Positions 1-5,327 of a stretch of DNA of 5,327 bases are shown piece by piece. The DNA is from Sphingobacterium thalpophilum (GTDB lineage Bacteria > Bacteroidota > Bacteroidia > Flavobacteriales > Flavobacteriaceae), in NCBI GenBank assembly GCA_943325255.2, contig CALPOS020000155.1, positions 1 to 5,327 of the forward strand. The letters run 5' to 3'. The position numbers and the translations under genes are program-made. Under the pieces are notes generated by a model. That model searched no databases and was not told where the DNA came from. It was given only the letters and a program-made list of their open reading frames with translations. Within the stretch, counting starts at the first letter, position 1; each line of letters starts with the position of its first letter.

Positions 1-692
1 CCATTTTTTACCAATTGCAAACTCATCAGACGATTGTCTACTTCTTCAAAACGAGGTCCCGAAAAATTGACGGTATCGATCTCTAATTGATCCTTATCCA
101 AATGGTCATACAAATAACGCAACAGTTTTTTCGGGTCATTGTATTTATAAAAAGCACCATAAATCAAATTGACTCCAAGTACTCCTAAGGTTTCTTGTTG
201 CAATCGTGCATCAGTTTCTTTAAATCTGATGTGGATACTAATGTCATTGTATTCTTCTTCCGGATCAATTTGAAAACGAATACCAACCCAACCATGTCCT
301 TTGAATTGTTTCGCAAAATCTATCGTCGCAACCGTATTGGCATAACTAAAAAACATCTTATGAGGATGTTTTTCTCTACTTAATCGTTTTTCAATAAGGT
401 TTACTTCATGGGTCAGCATTTTCTTTAATCTGCTTTCCGTAACATAGCGACCATCTTCTTCCACGCCGTAAATGGCATCACTAAAGTCCTTATCATAAGC
501 ACTCATGGCTTTCGCAATAGTTCCAGAAGATCCGCCAGATCTAAAGAAATGTCTTACTGTTTCTTGTCCAGCCCCTATTTCTGCAAAAGTCCCGTATATA
601 TTTTCATTTAAATTGATACGTAGCGCTTTATCTTTAATAGATGGGACTTGTTCAATGACTTTGTCTCCTTTTAATTTAATTTGTTTTTCCAT
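1..692 (-). CDS. Conserved Bacteroidota protein of uncertain function, N-terminal 230 residues (3' end outside window)
   Basis: I translated this frame by hand from the ATG at 692-690. It stays open to the left edge, giving 230 full codons, and the protein continues outside the window. It begins MEKQIKLKGDKVIEQVPSIK and contains GTFAEIGAGQETVRHFF (34-50), a glycine/serine turn RSGGSSGTIAKAMSAYD (51-67), FFSYANTVATIDF (114-126), a GHGWVGIRF stretch (132-140) and LGVLGVNLIYGAFY (169-182). It has no signal peptide or membrane helix, so it is probably cytoplasmic. From memory this matches a highly conserved family of roughly 480 residues in Bacteroidota, sometimes labelled nicotinate-nucleotide adenylyltransferase or even TonB-dependent receptor. 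Neither label is supported: the first half shows no nucleotidyltransferase HxGH motif, and no outer-membrane features. The gene is divergent from the MBL hydrolase gene, across 93 bases. I am sure it is a real gene but not of its function. Confidence 0.88.
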   Translation of the reverse strand, partial: MEKQIKLKGDKVIEQVPSIKDKALRINLNENIYGTFAEIGAGQETVRHFFRSGGSSGTIAKAMSAYDKDFSDAIYGVEEDGRYVTESRLKKMLTHEVNLIEKRLSREKHPHKMFFSYANTVATIDFAKQFKGHGWVGIRFQIDPEEEYNDISIHIRFKETDARLQQETLGVLGVNLIYGAFYKYNDPKKLLRYLYDHLDKDQLEIDTVNFSGPRFEEVDNRLMSLQLVKN

Positions 693-720
693 GATTTGAG
701 GTAACGTAGTAATTCTTGCG

Positions 721-748
721 TAAAGTTAACAAAATAGGACTTTATCAA
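721..748 (-). promoter_or_regulatory. Candidate Bacteroidota-type promoter for the leftward gene
   Basis: Read on the minus strand, a TTG (748-746) is followed after 17 bases by TAACTTTA (728-721). This matches seven of the eight positions of the Bacteroidota TAnnTTTG -7 element at an acceptable TTG spacing. The implied transcript would start roughly 20-25 bases upstream of the ATG at 692. The match is imperfect and such motifs are common in AT-rich DNA, so this is a proposal only. Confidence 0.3.
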
Positions 749-762
749 CTGATAATTAATAC

Positions 763-770
763 TATTTTTG
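763..770 (+). promoter_or_regulatory. Candidate -7 element (TAnnTTTG) for the MBL hydrolase gene
   Basis: TATTTTTG fits the Bacteroidota TAnnTTTG -7 consensus exactly and lies 15 bases before the TTG start at 786, which would give a very short 5' leader. I find no TTG at the expected distance upstream, only a TTTAT at 741-745, so the upstream half of the promoter is weak or absent. The A-rich stretch 771-782 just before the start is typical of translation starts in this phylum, where Shine-Dalgarno sequences are often missing. Confidence 0.35.
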
Positions 771-785
771 TAAAAAAATAACATT

Positions 786-1550
786 TTGAAAGTCTATTTT
801 TTAGGTACTGGTACGTCACAAGGAATTCCCGTTATTGGAAGCCAGCATTCCGTCTGTCATAGCGAGGATCCGAAAGATAAGAGACTTCGTGTATCAATTT
901 GGATTCACTGGGACGAGCATTCGTATATTGTTGATTGTGGACCTGACTTCAGGCAACAAATGTTACGATCAAAATGTTTAAAAATTGACGGAATATTATA
1001 TACCCATGAACATGCGGACCATACTGCGGGCTTAGACGATATTCGCCCGTTTAATTTTAAACAGGGTGCACTTCCAATTTTTGCGCATGAAAGGGTAATA
1101 AAAAATCTACAACGTCGTTTCGAATATGTGTTTGAAACCGAAAGTCGTTATCCAGGAGCACCATCCGTGCGTCCAATCGAAATTAAATTAGACGAGCCAT
1201 TTGCAGTCGGAGACAAAGTCGTGATTCCAATCAATGTCATGCACGGAAATTTGCAAGTATTCGGTTTTAGAATAGACGATTTTGCTTATCTTACGGATGT
1301 AAAAACAATCGAAGAAAGTGAGGTTGCAAAGTTAAAAGGACTGAAAGTACTTGTGGTGAACGCCTTGAGGATAGAGCCGCATCATTCCCATTTTAATTTG
1401 GACGAAGCCTTGGCATTTATTGCTAAAGTTCAACCAGAGAAAGCTTATCTCACCCATATTAGTCACCTTTTCGGCTTCCACGAAGAAATTCAAAAGAAAT
1501 TGCCAGCCAATGTTTTTGTAGCTTATGATAATTTAGAAATCACTGTTTAA
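786..1550 (+). CDS. PhnP-like metallo-beta-lactamase-fold metal-dependent hydrolase
   Basis: This 254-residue protein is a cytoplasmic MBL-fold hydrolase close to PhnP (phosphoribosyl cyclic phosphate phosphodiesterase). The N-terminus FLGTGTSQGIPV (5-16) is the family's opening strand and glycine loop. The metal centre is clear: THEHADH with H74, H76, D78 and H79, then H153 (MHG), D171 (YLTD) and H224 in YLTHISH. A histidine cluster H199, H200, H202 precedes FNLDEAL. Where E. coli PhnP has a CxCxxC structural-zinc cluster, this protein reads S19-Q-H21-S-V-C24, so only one cysteine remains. The start is TTG at 786; no ATG lies nearby, and the conserved opening MKVYFLGTG begins exactly there. 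No phosphonate genes are in view, so the true substrate is unknown; a general cyclic-phosphate or nucleotide phosphodiesterase is plausible. A small membrane protein gene follows 15 bases later, probably co-transcribed. Confidence 0.9.
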   Translation: MKVYFLGTGTSQGIPVIGSQHSVCHSEDPKDKRLRVSIWIHWDEHSYIVDCGPDFRQQMLRSKCLKIDGILYTHEHADHTAGLDDIRPFNFKQGALPIFAHERVIKNLQRRFEYVFETESRYPGAPSVRPIEIKLDEPFAVGDKVVIPINVMHGNLQVFGFRIDDFAYLTDVKTIEESEVAKLKGLKVLVVNALRIEPHHSHFNLDEALAFIAKVQPEKAYLTHISHLFGFHEEIQKKLPANVFVAYDNLEITV

Positions 1551-1565
1551 TAATTTAATTGCCTT

Positions 1566-2066
1566 ATGAAAAAATCCCTTTTCCTTTATCTTTTTATTTT
1601 AGCTGTCTTGCTTAATATATTCACGTATATGTATTACAGCAAAAAAAATATTTTTGACGAGACACAATTCAAAACAACCAACGCCAAATTGAGAGATAGT
1701 CTTACCTCGGTGGCCGCAAAGTATGATGATGCTAATTATTTTTCTTTGGAGAACAACCAAAATGCACAAAACTACTTTGACTCAGGCGATTCTAAAAAAT
1801 TTATTCCTTACGAAAAATTGATTCCATATGTAAAAGAAAAACTGATGGATTTCAACGAGAATCCAAAAGGGAATCCGTATACGGGACAAGATCAAATTGG
1901 AGCTCAAAAGTTCATCATCAATAAAGCAAAAGTATTGAACCACCGCTGGATTATCGCTGATTATAGTGATGGCGAGTATTGGGGAGAAGTGTTGCTGAAG
2001 TACTTTATTAATGAAGACGAAACCGTTACTTTCGAAACCATTCAATCCGTTTTATATCAAAAGTAA
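1566..2066 (+). CDS. Small membrane-anchored protein of unknown function
   Basis: This 166-residue protein begins MKKSLFLYLFILAVLLNIF, with one hydrophobic helix at about residues 4-24 after two lysines and no lipobox cysteine. It is therefore probably an N-terminally anchored inner-membrane protein with its main domain in the periplasm. A charged, probably helical stretch follows (about 32-52), then a Tyr/Asn-rich linker (53-75), and a compact C-terminal part ending in alternating strands such as HRWIIADYSDGEYWGEVLLK (126-145) and ETVTFETIQSVLY (152-164). I see no catalytic motif. From memory, close relatives occur in Flavobacterium as hypothetical proteins or are loosely called hydrolase; nothing here supports an enzyme. 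The ATG at 1566 fits the signal-anchor start and lies 15 bases after the MBL gene stop, so the two are probably transcribed together. It ends six bases from the convergent esterase gene. Confidence 0.8.
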   Translation: MKKSLFLYLFILAVLLNIFTYMYYSKKNIFDETQFKTTNAKLRDSLTSVAAKYDDANYFSLENNQNAQNYFDSGDSKKFIPYEKLIPYVKEKLMDFNENPKGNPYTGQDQIGAQKFIINKAKVLNHRWIIADYSDGEYWGEVLLKYFINEDETVTFETIQSVLYQK

Positions 2067-2072
2067 TGTTGC

Positions 2073-2720
2073 TTATTTGGTTTGCAGCCAATTTCTGAAA
2101 TCATAGAAATTCTGTGGCGAAACACCGTGTCCAATGGGATATTCTTTATAAATTGTTTCAATCCCCAAACGATCTAGAATAGGTTTTGCTTTTCGAGCCC
2201 AATCGACCGGAATTACTTGGTCTACCGTCCCGTGTGAAGCAAATATTTTCAATTTGCTAAACTCATTGTTGGCGTAGTTTTCTGTGGCGATGTCAAGATT
2301 CAAATAACCACTCATGGCTACCACGCGCTGCACTTTTTCTGGATAAGACAAAGCGACAGCGTAACTTAAAATGCAACCTTGACTAAATCCAATTAGTGCA
2401 ATATCATTGGCGTCAATTGGATAATTTGCAACCAACTCATCAATAAAATTAGCAATCAAATCTCGTGATTCTCTCGCCTGGTCGTGGTCTGAGAATTTAT
2501 TTTCATCCGCATCAAAATTAATCGCATACCAAGCGTAACTTCCATACATCATATCATATGGAGCGCGAACAGAAATGACATAGTATTCTTCAGGAAGTTC
2601 ACTTGCAAAAGAAAATAAATCTTGTTCGTTGCTGCCATAGCCGTGAAGCAAAAGTAATAGCGGGTTTTGATGCTGTTTAACTTTAGGTTCGCGTATTAAA
2701 TATTGCAGAGATAAGTTCAT
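2073..2720 (-). CDS. Alpha/beta-hydrolase, phospholipase/carboxylesterase family
   Basis: This 215-residue protein is a full-length serine esterase of the Abhydrolase_2 (phospholipase/carboxylesterase, acyl-protein-thioesterase-like) family, whose members are usually about 200-230 residues. The oxyanion region is LLLLLHGYGS (21-30). The nucleophile elbow is GFSQG (111-115) with Ser113. The remaining triad is Asp167 in HGTVDQVIP and His198 in PIGHGVSP. APYDMMYGSYAWY (53-65) is the typical loop before the cap tryptophan. It has no signal peptide or membrane helix, so it should be cytoplasmic and hydrolyse short acyl or aryl esters; the natural substrate cannot be told. The ATG at 2720 lies four bases after the stop of the DUF4870-like gene, so it is the last gene of the leftward operon. 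It ends six bases from the convergent gene and has no clear hairpin terminator. Confidence 0.92.
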   Translation of the reverse strand: MNLSLQYLIREPKVKQHQNPLLLLLHGYGSNEQDLFSFASELPEEYYVISVRAPYDMMYGSYAWYAINFDADENKFSDHDQARESRDLIANFIDELVANYPIDANDIALIGFSQGCILSYAVALSYPEKVQRVVAMSGYLNLDIATENYANNEFSKLKIFASHGTVDQVIPVDWARKAKPILDRLGIETIYKEYPIGHGVSPQNFYDFRNWLQTK

Positions 2721-2724
2721 ATAA

Positions 2725-3048
2725 TTATATAAAATGAAACGCTTTTTGAAATAAATTTCCCAATAGCGGCAATGGTTTCATATCACCTTTGATAGCTGTG
2801 AAAAAACCATAAGTCCACAGTATGGAGACAAAAATCCACATGGTGGCGGAAATCATCAAACTATCAAAATTGCTTACAATCAATCCCAATGAAAGAAACG
2901 TAATCGTTAATCCCAATGCTTGTCGAATGTGAAAAGAAGCAAATGTATTCTTATTTTCCGAATTCATCGAAAGTGCTATGAGAACGCCCACAATCAAAAT
3001 ATAACTTGTGATGGCCGCGGTTTTTCCTTCTTCAATGGTTTTATTCAT
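2725..3048 (-). CDS. Small multi-pass membrane protein, DUF4870/Tic20-like
   Basis: This 107-residue protein has three likely membrane helices, at about 11-27, 44-60 and 64-86, with short charged N- and C-terminal tails. Between helices one and two lies the motif FASFHIRQALGL (36-47), which resembles the F-x-x-x-H-x-R-Q-A signature of DUF4870/Tic20-like small membrane proteins; the C-terminal IKGDMKPLPLLG (86-97) also fits that family. Biochemical function is unknown for the group; the helical-hairpin topology suggests a structural or partner role in the inner membrane. Its ATG at 3048 overlaps the last eight bases of the upstream dihydroorotase-like gene (ATGAATAA), and the next gene starts four bases after its stop, so expression is probably coupled on both sides. 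Confidence 0.85.
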   Translation of the reverse strand: MNKTIEEGKTAAITSYILIVGVLIALSMNSENKNTFASFHIRQALGLTITFLSLGLIVSNFDSLMISATMWIFVSILWTYGFFTAIKGDMKPLPLLGNLFQKAFHFI

Positions 3049-4300
3049 TTGATATAACTAGTTTTCCTTGGTTATAAATTCCGTATGCTTTCCCTTTCAT
3101 CGCTTGTCCTAAGAAAGCGGAATTTTTAGATTTTGACTGGATGTTTTCTTTGGTAAATGTCCACGTTTCATTTGGATTGAAAAAGCTTAAATTGGCTAAA
3201 TTTCCTTCTTTTATTGTCGACTCCTGAATCCCAAATACAGACTTTCCAAACGTTAGTTTTTGTATTACTAATTCAACGGGTAAAACGGTCAACAGTGCTC
3301 CAAACGCACTTTCTAATCCGATCGTTCCGTTCTTAGCTAAGTCGAATTCCATTTTTTTTCGCTCAATATCAAATGGATTGTGATCTGTGGTAATCATATC
3401 AATCGTTCCGTCCAAAATGCCTTGCAACAAAGCTTTTCTGTCTGAATCTGCTCGCAAAGGCGGTGCGACTTTATATCGGGTATCAAATCCGTGTAATTTT
3501 TCATCAGTCAAAGTCAAATGATGCACTGCTACACTACAAGTAACTTGCAATCCTTTCGATTTGGCTTCTTTGATTAATGCTACCGATTTCTCTGTAGAAA
3601 TGGTTGGAATGTGCAATTTTCCACCCGTATATTCTAACAAAAATAAATTGCGCACCACTTGCAATTCTTCTGCCATCGCTGGAATTCCTTTCAATCCTAA
3701 CTGAGTCGAAACCACTCCTTCATTGACAACGCCGTTTCCTTTGAGGTCTGAATCTTGCGAAAAAGCAATCACTAGTCCGTCAAAATCTTGTGCGTATTGT
3801 AAGGCTATTTTCAGCAGGTTGGCGTTGCTGACGCTTCTGTTATAGTCTCCAAATGCAATGGCACCAGCATTTTTCATGTCATATAGTTCAGCCAAATCTT
3901 TCCCTAAACTCTCTTTGGTTAAAGCGCCAATTGGGTAGAGTTGGGTCGCAGCATCTTTTGCTTTCGATTGTACAAAATGCACTTGCGATTGATTGTCAAT
4001 AATTGGTTGTGTATGGGGTTGCAAGGCTACTGATGTAAATCCGCTTTTGGCGGCCACCAGTAATCCGTTTTCGATGGTTTCGCAATCTTCGTAGCCCGGC
4101 TCACCAAAGCATACGCTTGAATCAAACCAACCTTGTGAAACGTGTAAATTATCGAGTTTTAACTCTCTTAAATTAGAGGAATTTACTATCGAAGTTCCGA
4201 TTTTTATGATCGTCCCATCTTCGATTAACAAATCGACAATTTGATTGTGAAAAGGACTTTTAGAATCAATTATTTTAGCAGCTCTGACAATTAAATTCAT
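3041..4300 (-). CDS. Dihydroorotase-family (PyrC-like) protein, probable catalytically inactive pseudo-dihydroorotase
   Basis: The 419 residues match the length and motif order of type I dihydroorotases (amidohydrolase superfamily), which interconvert carbamoyl-aspartate and dihydroorotate in pyrimidine synthesis. Conserved landmarks include EPGYED (67-72), PIGALTKESLGKDLAE (123-138), NEGVVSTQLGL (193-203), VHHLTLTDEKL (259-269), APPLRADSDRKALLQGILDG (279-298), TTDHNPF (304-310) and GTIGLESAFGALL (325-337). The active site is degraded. The DxHxHxR motif reads D60-S-S62-V-C64-F-G66, the MPNT asparagine is H96, the HxED histidine is F180, and the second histidine of HIxHVS is T233. Only D152 and D306 of six usual metal ligands remain. 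It would therefore not be expected to catalyse the reaction. A frame extension exists up to 4369, but I chose the ATG at 4300: it gives the normal family N-terminus and forms an ATGA overlap with the upstream BatA-domain gene. Most automatic pipelines would label it dihydroorotase. Confidence 0.88.
   Translation of the reverse strand: MNLIVRAAKIIDSKSPFHNQIVDLLIEDGTIIKIGTSIVNSSNLRELKLDNLHVSQGWFDSSVCFGEPGYEDCETIENGLLVAAKSGFTSVALQPHTQPIIDNQSQVHFVQSKAKDAATQLYPIGALTKESLGKDLAELYDMKNAGAIAFGDYNRSVSNANLLKIALQYAQDFDGLVIAFSQDSDLKGNGVVNEGVVSTQLGLKGIPAMAEELQVVRNLFLLEYTGGKLHIPTISTEKSVALIKEAKSKGLQVTCSVAVHHLTLTDEKLHGFDTRYKVAPPLRADSDRKALLQGILDGTIDMITTDHNPFDIERKKMEFDLAKNGTIGLESAFGALLTVLPVELVIQKLTFGKSVFGIQESTIKEGNLANLSFFNPNETWTFTKENIQSKSKNSAFLGQAMKGKAYGIYNQGKLVISNE
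4297..4300 (-). promoter_or_regulatory. ATGA stop/start overlap (translational coupling site)
   Basis: On the minus strand the ATG of the dihydroorotase-like gene (4300-4298) overlaps the TGA stop of the BatA-domain gene (4299-4297). This classic four-base arrangement allows terminating ribosomes to restart on the next gene. It decides the start of the downstream gene against the longer in-frame extension to 4369. Confidence 0.75.
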
Positions 4301-5327
4301 TTTACAAATTTTTGAATGAGTACTTCTAAGACTAAAAATAACAAAGCAAGTATCACAAACCACTTCCAAATTTCGTTGTTTGTTCTTTCGAACTGCAAGG
4401 TATCGAAAACAGTTGATATAGATTCTTTTTGAGTAAAATCAGTGAGCAGGTTTTCGGAACTTTCGGCCAATGCACTTTCGGTTCGATTGTAGTTAAAGCT
4501 GACATTTTTTAGAAATTCATCCGCCTTATACACCCCGTAATTTCCAGCAATTTCAGGTTTTTCAGTACAAGTTAGTTTTACCTTGCTGTTCAATATTTGT
4601 TGAACTGGAATGAAATTTTCTTCCTTGTTCTTAATAGATAAAATATCGTCTTTACTCAAGGTTGCATTCATGAAAATGCTGTTGCTTTCCCCAATTAACA
4701 TCGATGATATTCCAGTTTTTTGACTGCTTTGCGCCATATTGTAAAATACAGGAACAATCAGTGGCGAATTTTGAAAATTGGAATTCTCTTTATTCAAAGC
4801 GGCAGAAAAAACATAAACTGATGACAAGTCATTGGGTATCGAAGTTAAGAAAGTGCTTTGATCTTCATAACTCAAAATTGCAGGATAATTCGAGGTAAAC
4901 CCAAAAGAACTGTTCGTTTTCGGATATTGAAAATTGGCAACTTGTTTTTCAAAAACAGATTTAAAAACAGGATTATTAAATGCGATTTTCGTAATTAATT
5001 TCTCGTTTTTTTGTGCATTTTGAAACTGGATTTTGCCAAAATTACCAAGAAAGCTATTGATATTCGAAATGCTATTTTCTACCGATGGAATGAAAATCAC
5101 ATTGCCACCTTTACTCGCAAAAGTTTTTAAAGTAGTTTGCAACGCTTGTGGAATATCTGTCAATTCGTTTAGAATGATAGCGTCTTGATTCTCCAATTGA
5201 TTGTAGTCCAAATTGGTTAAGGCGTAATTGGTAAAATTAAATTCAGCCGCTGTATATATTCGACTTAAAAAGGCATTTTTTTCAGCACTTCCAATACTTA
5301 ATACATTGAGTTTTTCCGGTTTTGAAA
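4297..5327 (-). CDS. BatA-domain (aerotolerance regulator-like) membrane protein, C-terminal 342 residues (5' end outside window)
   Basis: The frame is open from the right edge to the TGA at 4299-4297, with 342 visible residues and the start outside the window. A TTG at 5211 is internal, because the 38 codons before it are open and protein-like (SKPEKLNVLSIGSAEKNAFL at the edge). Near the start of the visible part, DAIILNELTDIPQALQTTLK then a GGNVIFIPS segment looks like the glutamine-amidotransferase-like or Rossmann-like core seen in Bacteroidota BatA/VWA-related proteins. A long beta-rich, Ser/Asn-rich region follows. A single C-terminal helix with the sequence WKWFVILALLFLVLEVLIQK (about visible residues 319-338) ends in a few basic residues. 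The family usually has an N-terminal BatA domain with two helices, plus this C-terminal anchor. That places the middle of the protein in the periplasm. Identification rests on the C-terminal anchor and core pattern plus memory of flavobacterial relatives. It is first in view of the four-gene operon. Confidence 0.8.
   Translation of the reverse strand, partial: SKPEKLNVLSIGSAEKNAFLSRIYTAAEFNFTNYALTNLDYNQLENQDAIILNELTDIPQALQTTLKTFASKGGNVIFIPSVENSISNINSFLGNFGKIQFQNAQKNEKLITKIAFNNPVFKSVFEKQVANFQYPKTNSSFGFTSNYPAILSYEDQSTFLTSIPNDLSSVYVFSAALNKENSNFQNSPLIVPVFYNMAQSSQKTGISSMLIGESNSIFMNATLSKDDILSIKNKEENFIPVQQILNSKVKLTCTEKPEIAGNYGVYKADEFLKNVSFNYNRTESALAESSENLLTDFTQKESISTVFDTLQFERTNNEIWKWFVILALLFLVLEVLIQKFVK

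Noticed and set aside
195..383. Plus-strand open frames at 195-383 and 505-699.
   Set aside because: Both lie opposite the well-supported minus-strand gene at 1-692, and their translations are low-complexity and unlike any protein I recognise.
1782..2045. Minus-strand open frame inside the membrane-anchored protein gene.
   Set aside because: It is opposite a gene with a sensible signal anchor and operon position, and its own translation has no coherent features.
2090..2111. Seven-base perfect inverted repeat, AATTTCT / AGAAATT, with an eight-base loop, near the convergent gene ends.
   Set aside because: It is AT-only apart from one pair, has no following T-run, and lies inside the esterase coding sequence, so it is more likely chance than a terminator.
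4301..4369. N-terminal extension of the dihydroorotase-like frame, adding 23 residues before the ATG at 4300.
   Set aside because: The added residues lie inside the coding sequence of the BatA-domain gene, do not resemble a dihydroorotase N-terminus, and the ATG at 4300 forms a clean ATGA coupling site.
4704..4898. Plus-strand open frame of 64 codons opposite the BatA-domain gene.
   Set aside because: It is a shadow of the minus-strand coding frame, with no promoter or family resemblance.
4297..5211. TTG at 5211 as the start of the BatA-domain gene.
   Set aside because: The same frame is open without a stop to the right edge and reads as normal protein, so the TTG is an internal leucine codon and the gene is partial.

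Overview
The window looks like ordinary chromosome from a member of Bacteroidota, most likely class Flavobacteriia (Flavobacterium or a close relative). The DNA is AT-rich. Start codons follow A/T-rich stretches with no clear Shine-Dalgarno sequence, and promoter candidates resemble the Bacteroidota TTG / TAnnTTTG type. The gene set is also typical: a BatA-domain protein, a PyrC-like protein and a DUF4870-like protein in one run. I see no mobile element, CRISPR array, rRNA or tRNA. This is judged from sequence and memory only; no search was run.

Layout. (1) Positions 1-692, minus strand: the first 230 residues of a conserved Bacteroidota protein of uncertain function, cut by the left edge. 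(2) Positions 693-785: a short divergent intergenic region with weak promoter candidates in both directions. (3) Positions 786-2066, plus strand: a PhnP-like metallo-beta-lactamase-fold hydrolase that appears to start at TTG, then, 15 bases later, a small membrane-anchored protein of unknown function. (4) Positions 2067-2072: a six-base gap between convergent genes. (5) Positions 2073-5327, minus strand: a tightly packed four-gene unit. In transcription order it holds the C-terminal part of a BatA-domain membrane protein (cut by the right edge), a dihydroorotase-family protein, a three-helix DUF4870-like membrane protein and an alpha/beta-hydrolase esterase. The junctions are an ATGA overlap, an 8-base overlap and a 4-base gap, so the four are very probably one operon with translational coupling.

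The most notable point is the dihydroorotase-family protein. Its fold-level motifs and length are intact, but four of the six usual metal ligands, and both an arginine and an asparagine used for substrate binding, are replaced. It is therefore unlikely to be a working dihydroorotase and is better called a pseudo-dihydroorotase. It is translationally coupled to a cell-envelope BatA-domain protein, not to pyrimidine genes, which suggests a scaffold or repurposed role. The MBL protein keeps all its catalytic metal motifs but has lost part of the cysteine cluster that holds the structural zinc in E. coli PhnP.
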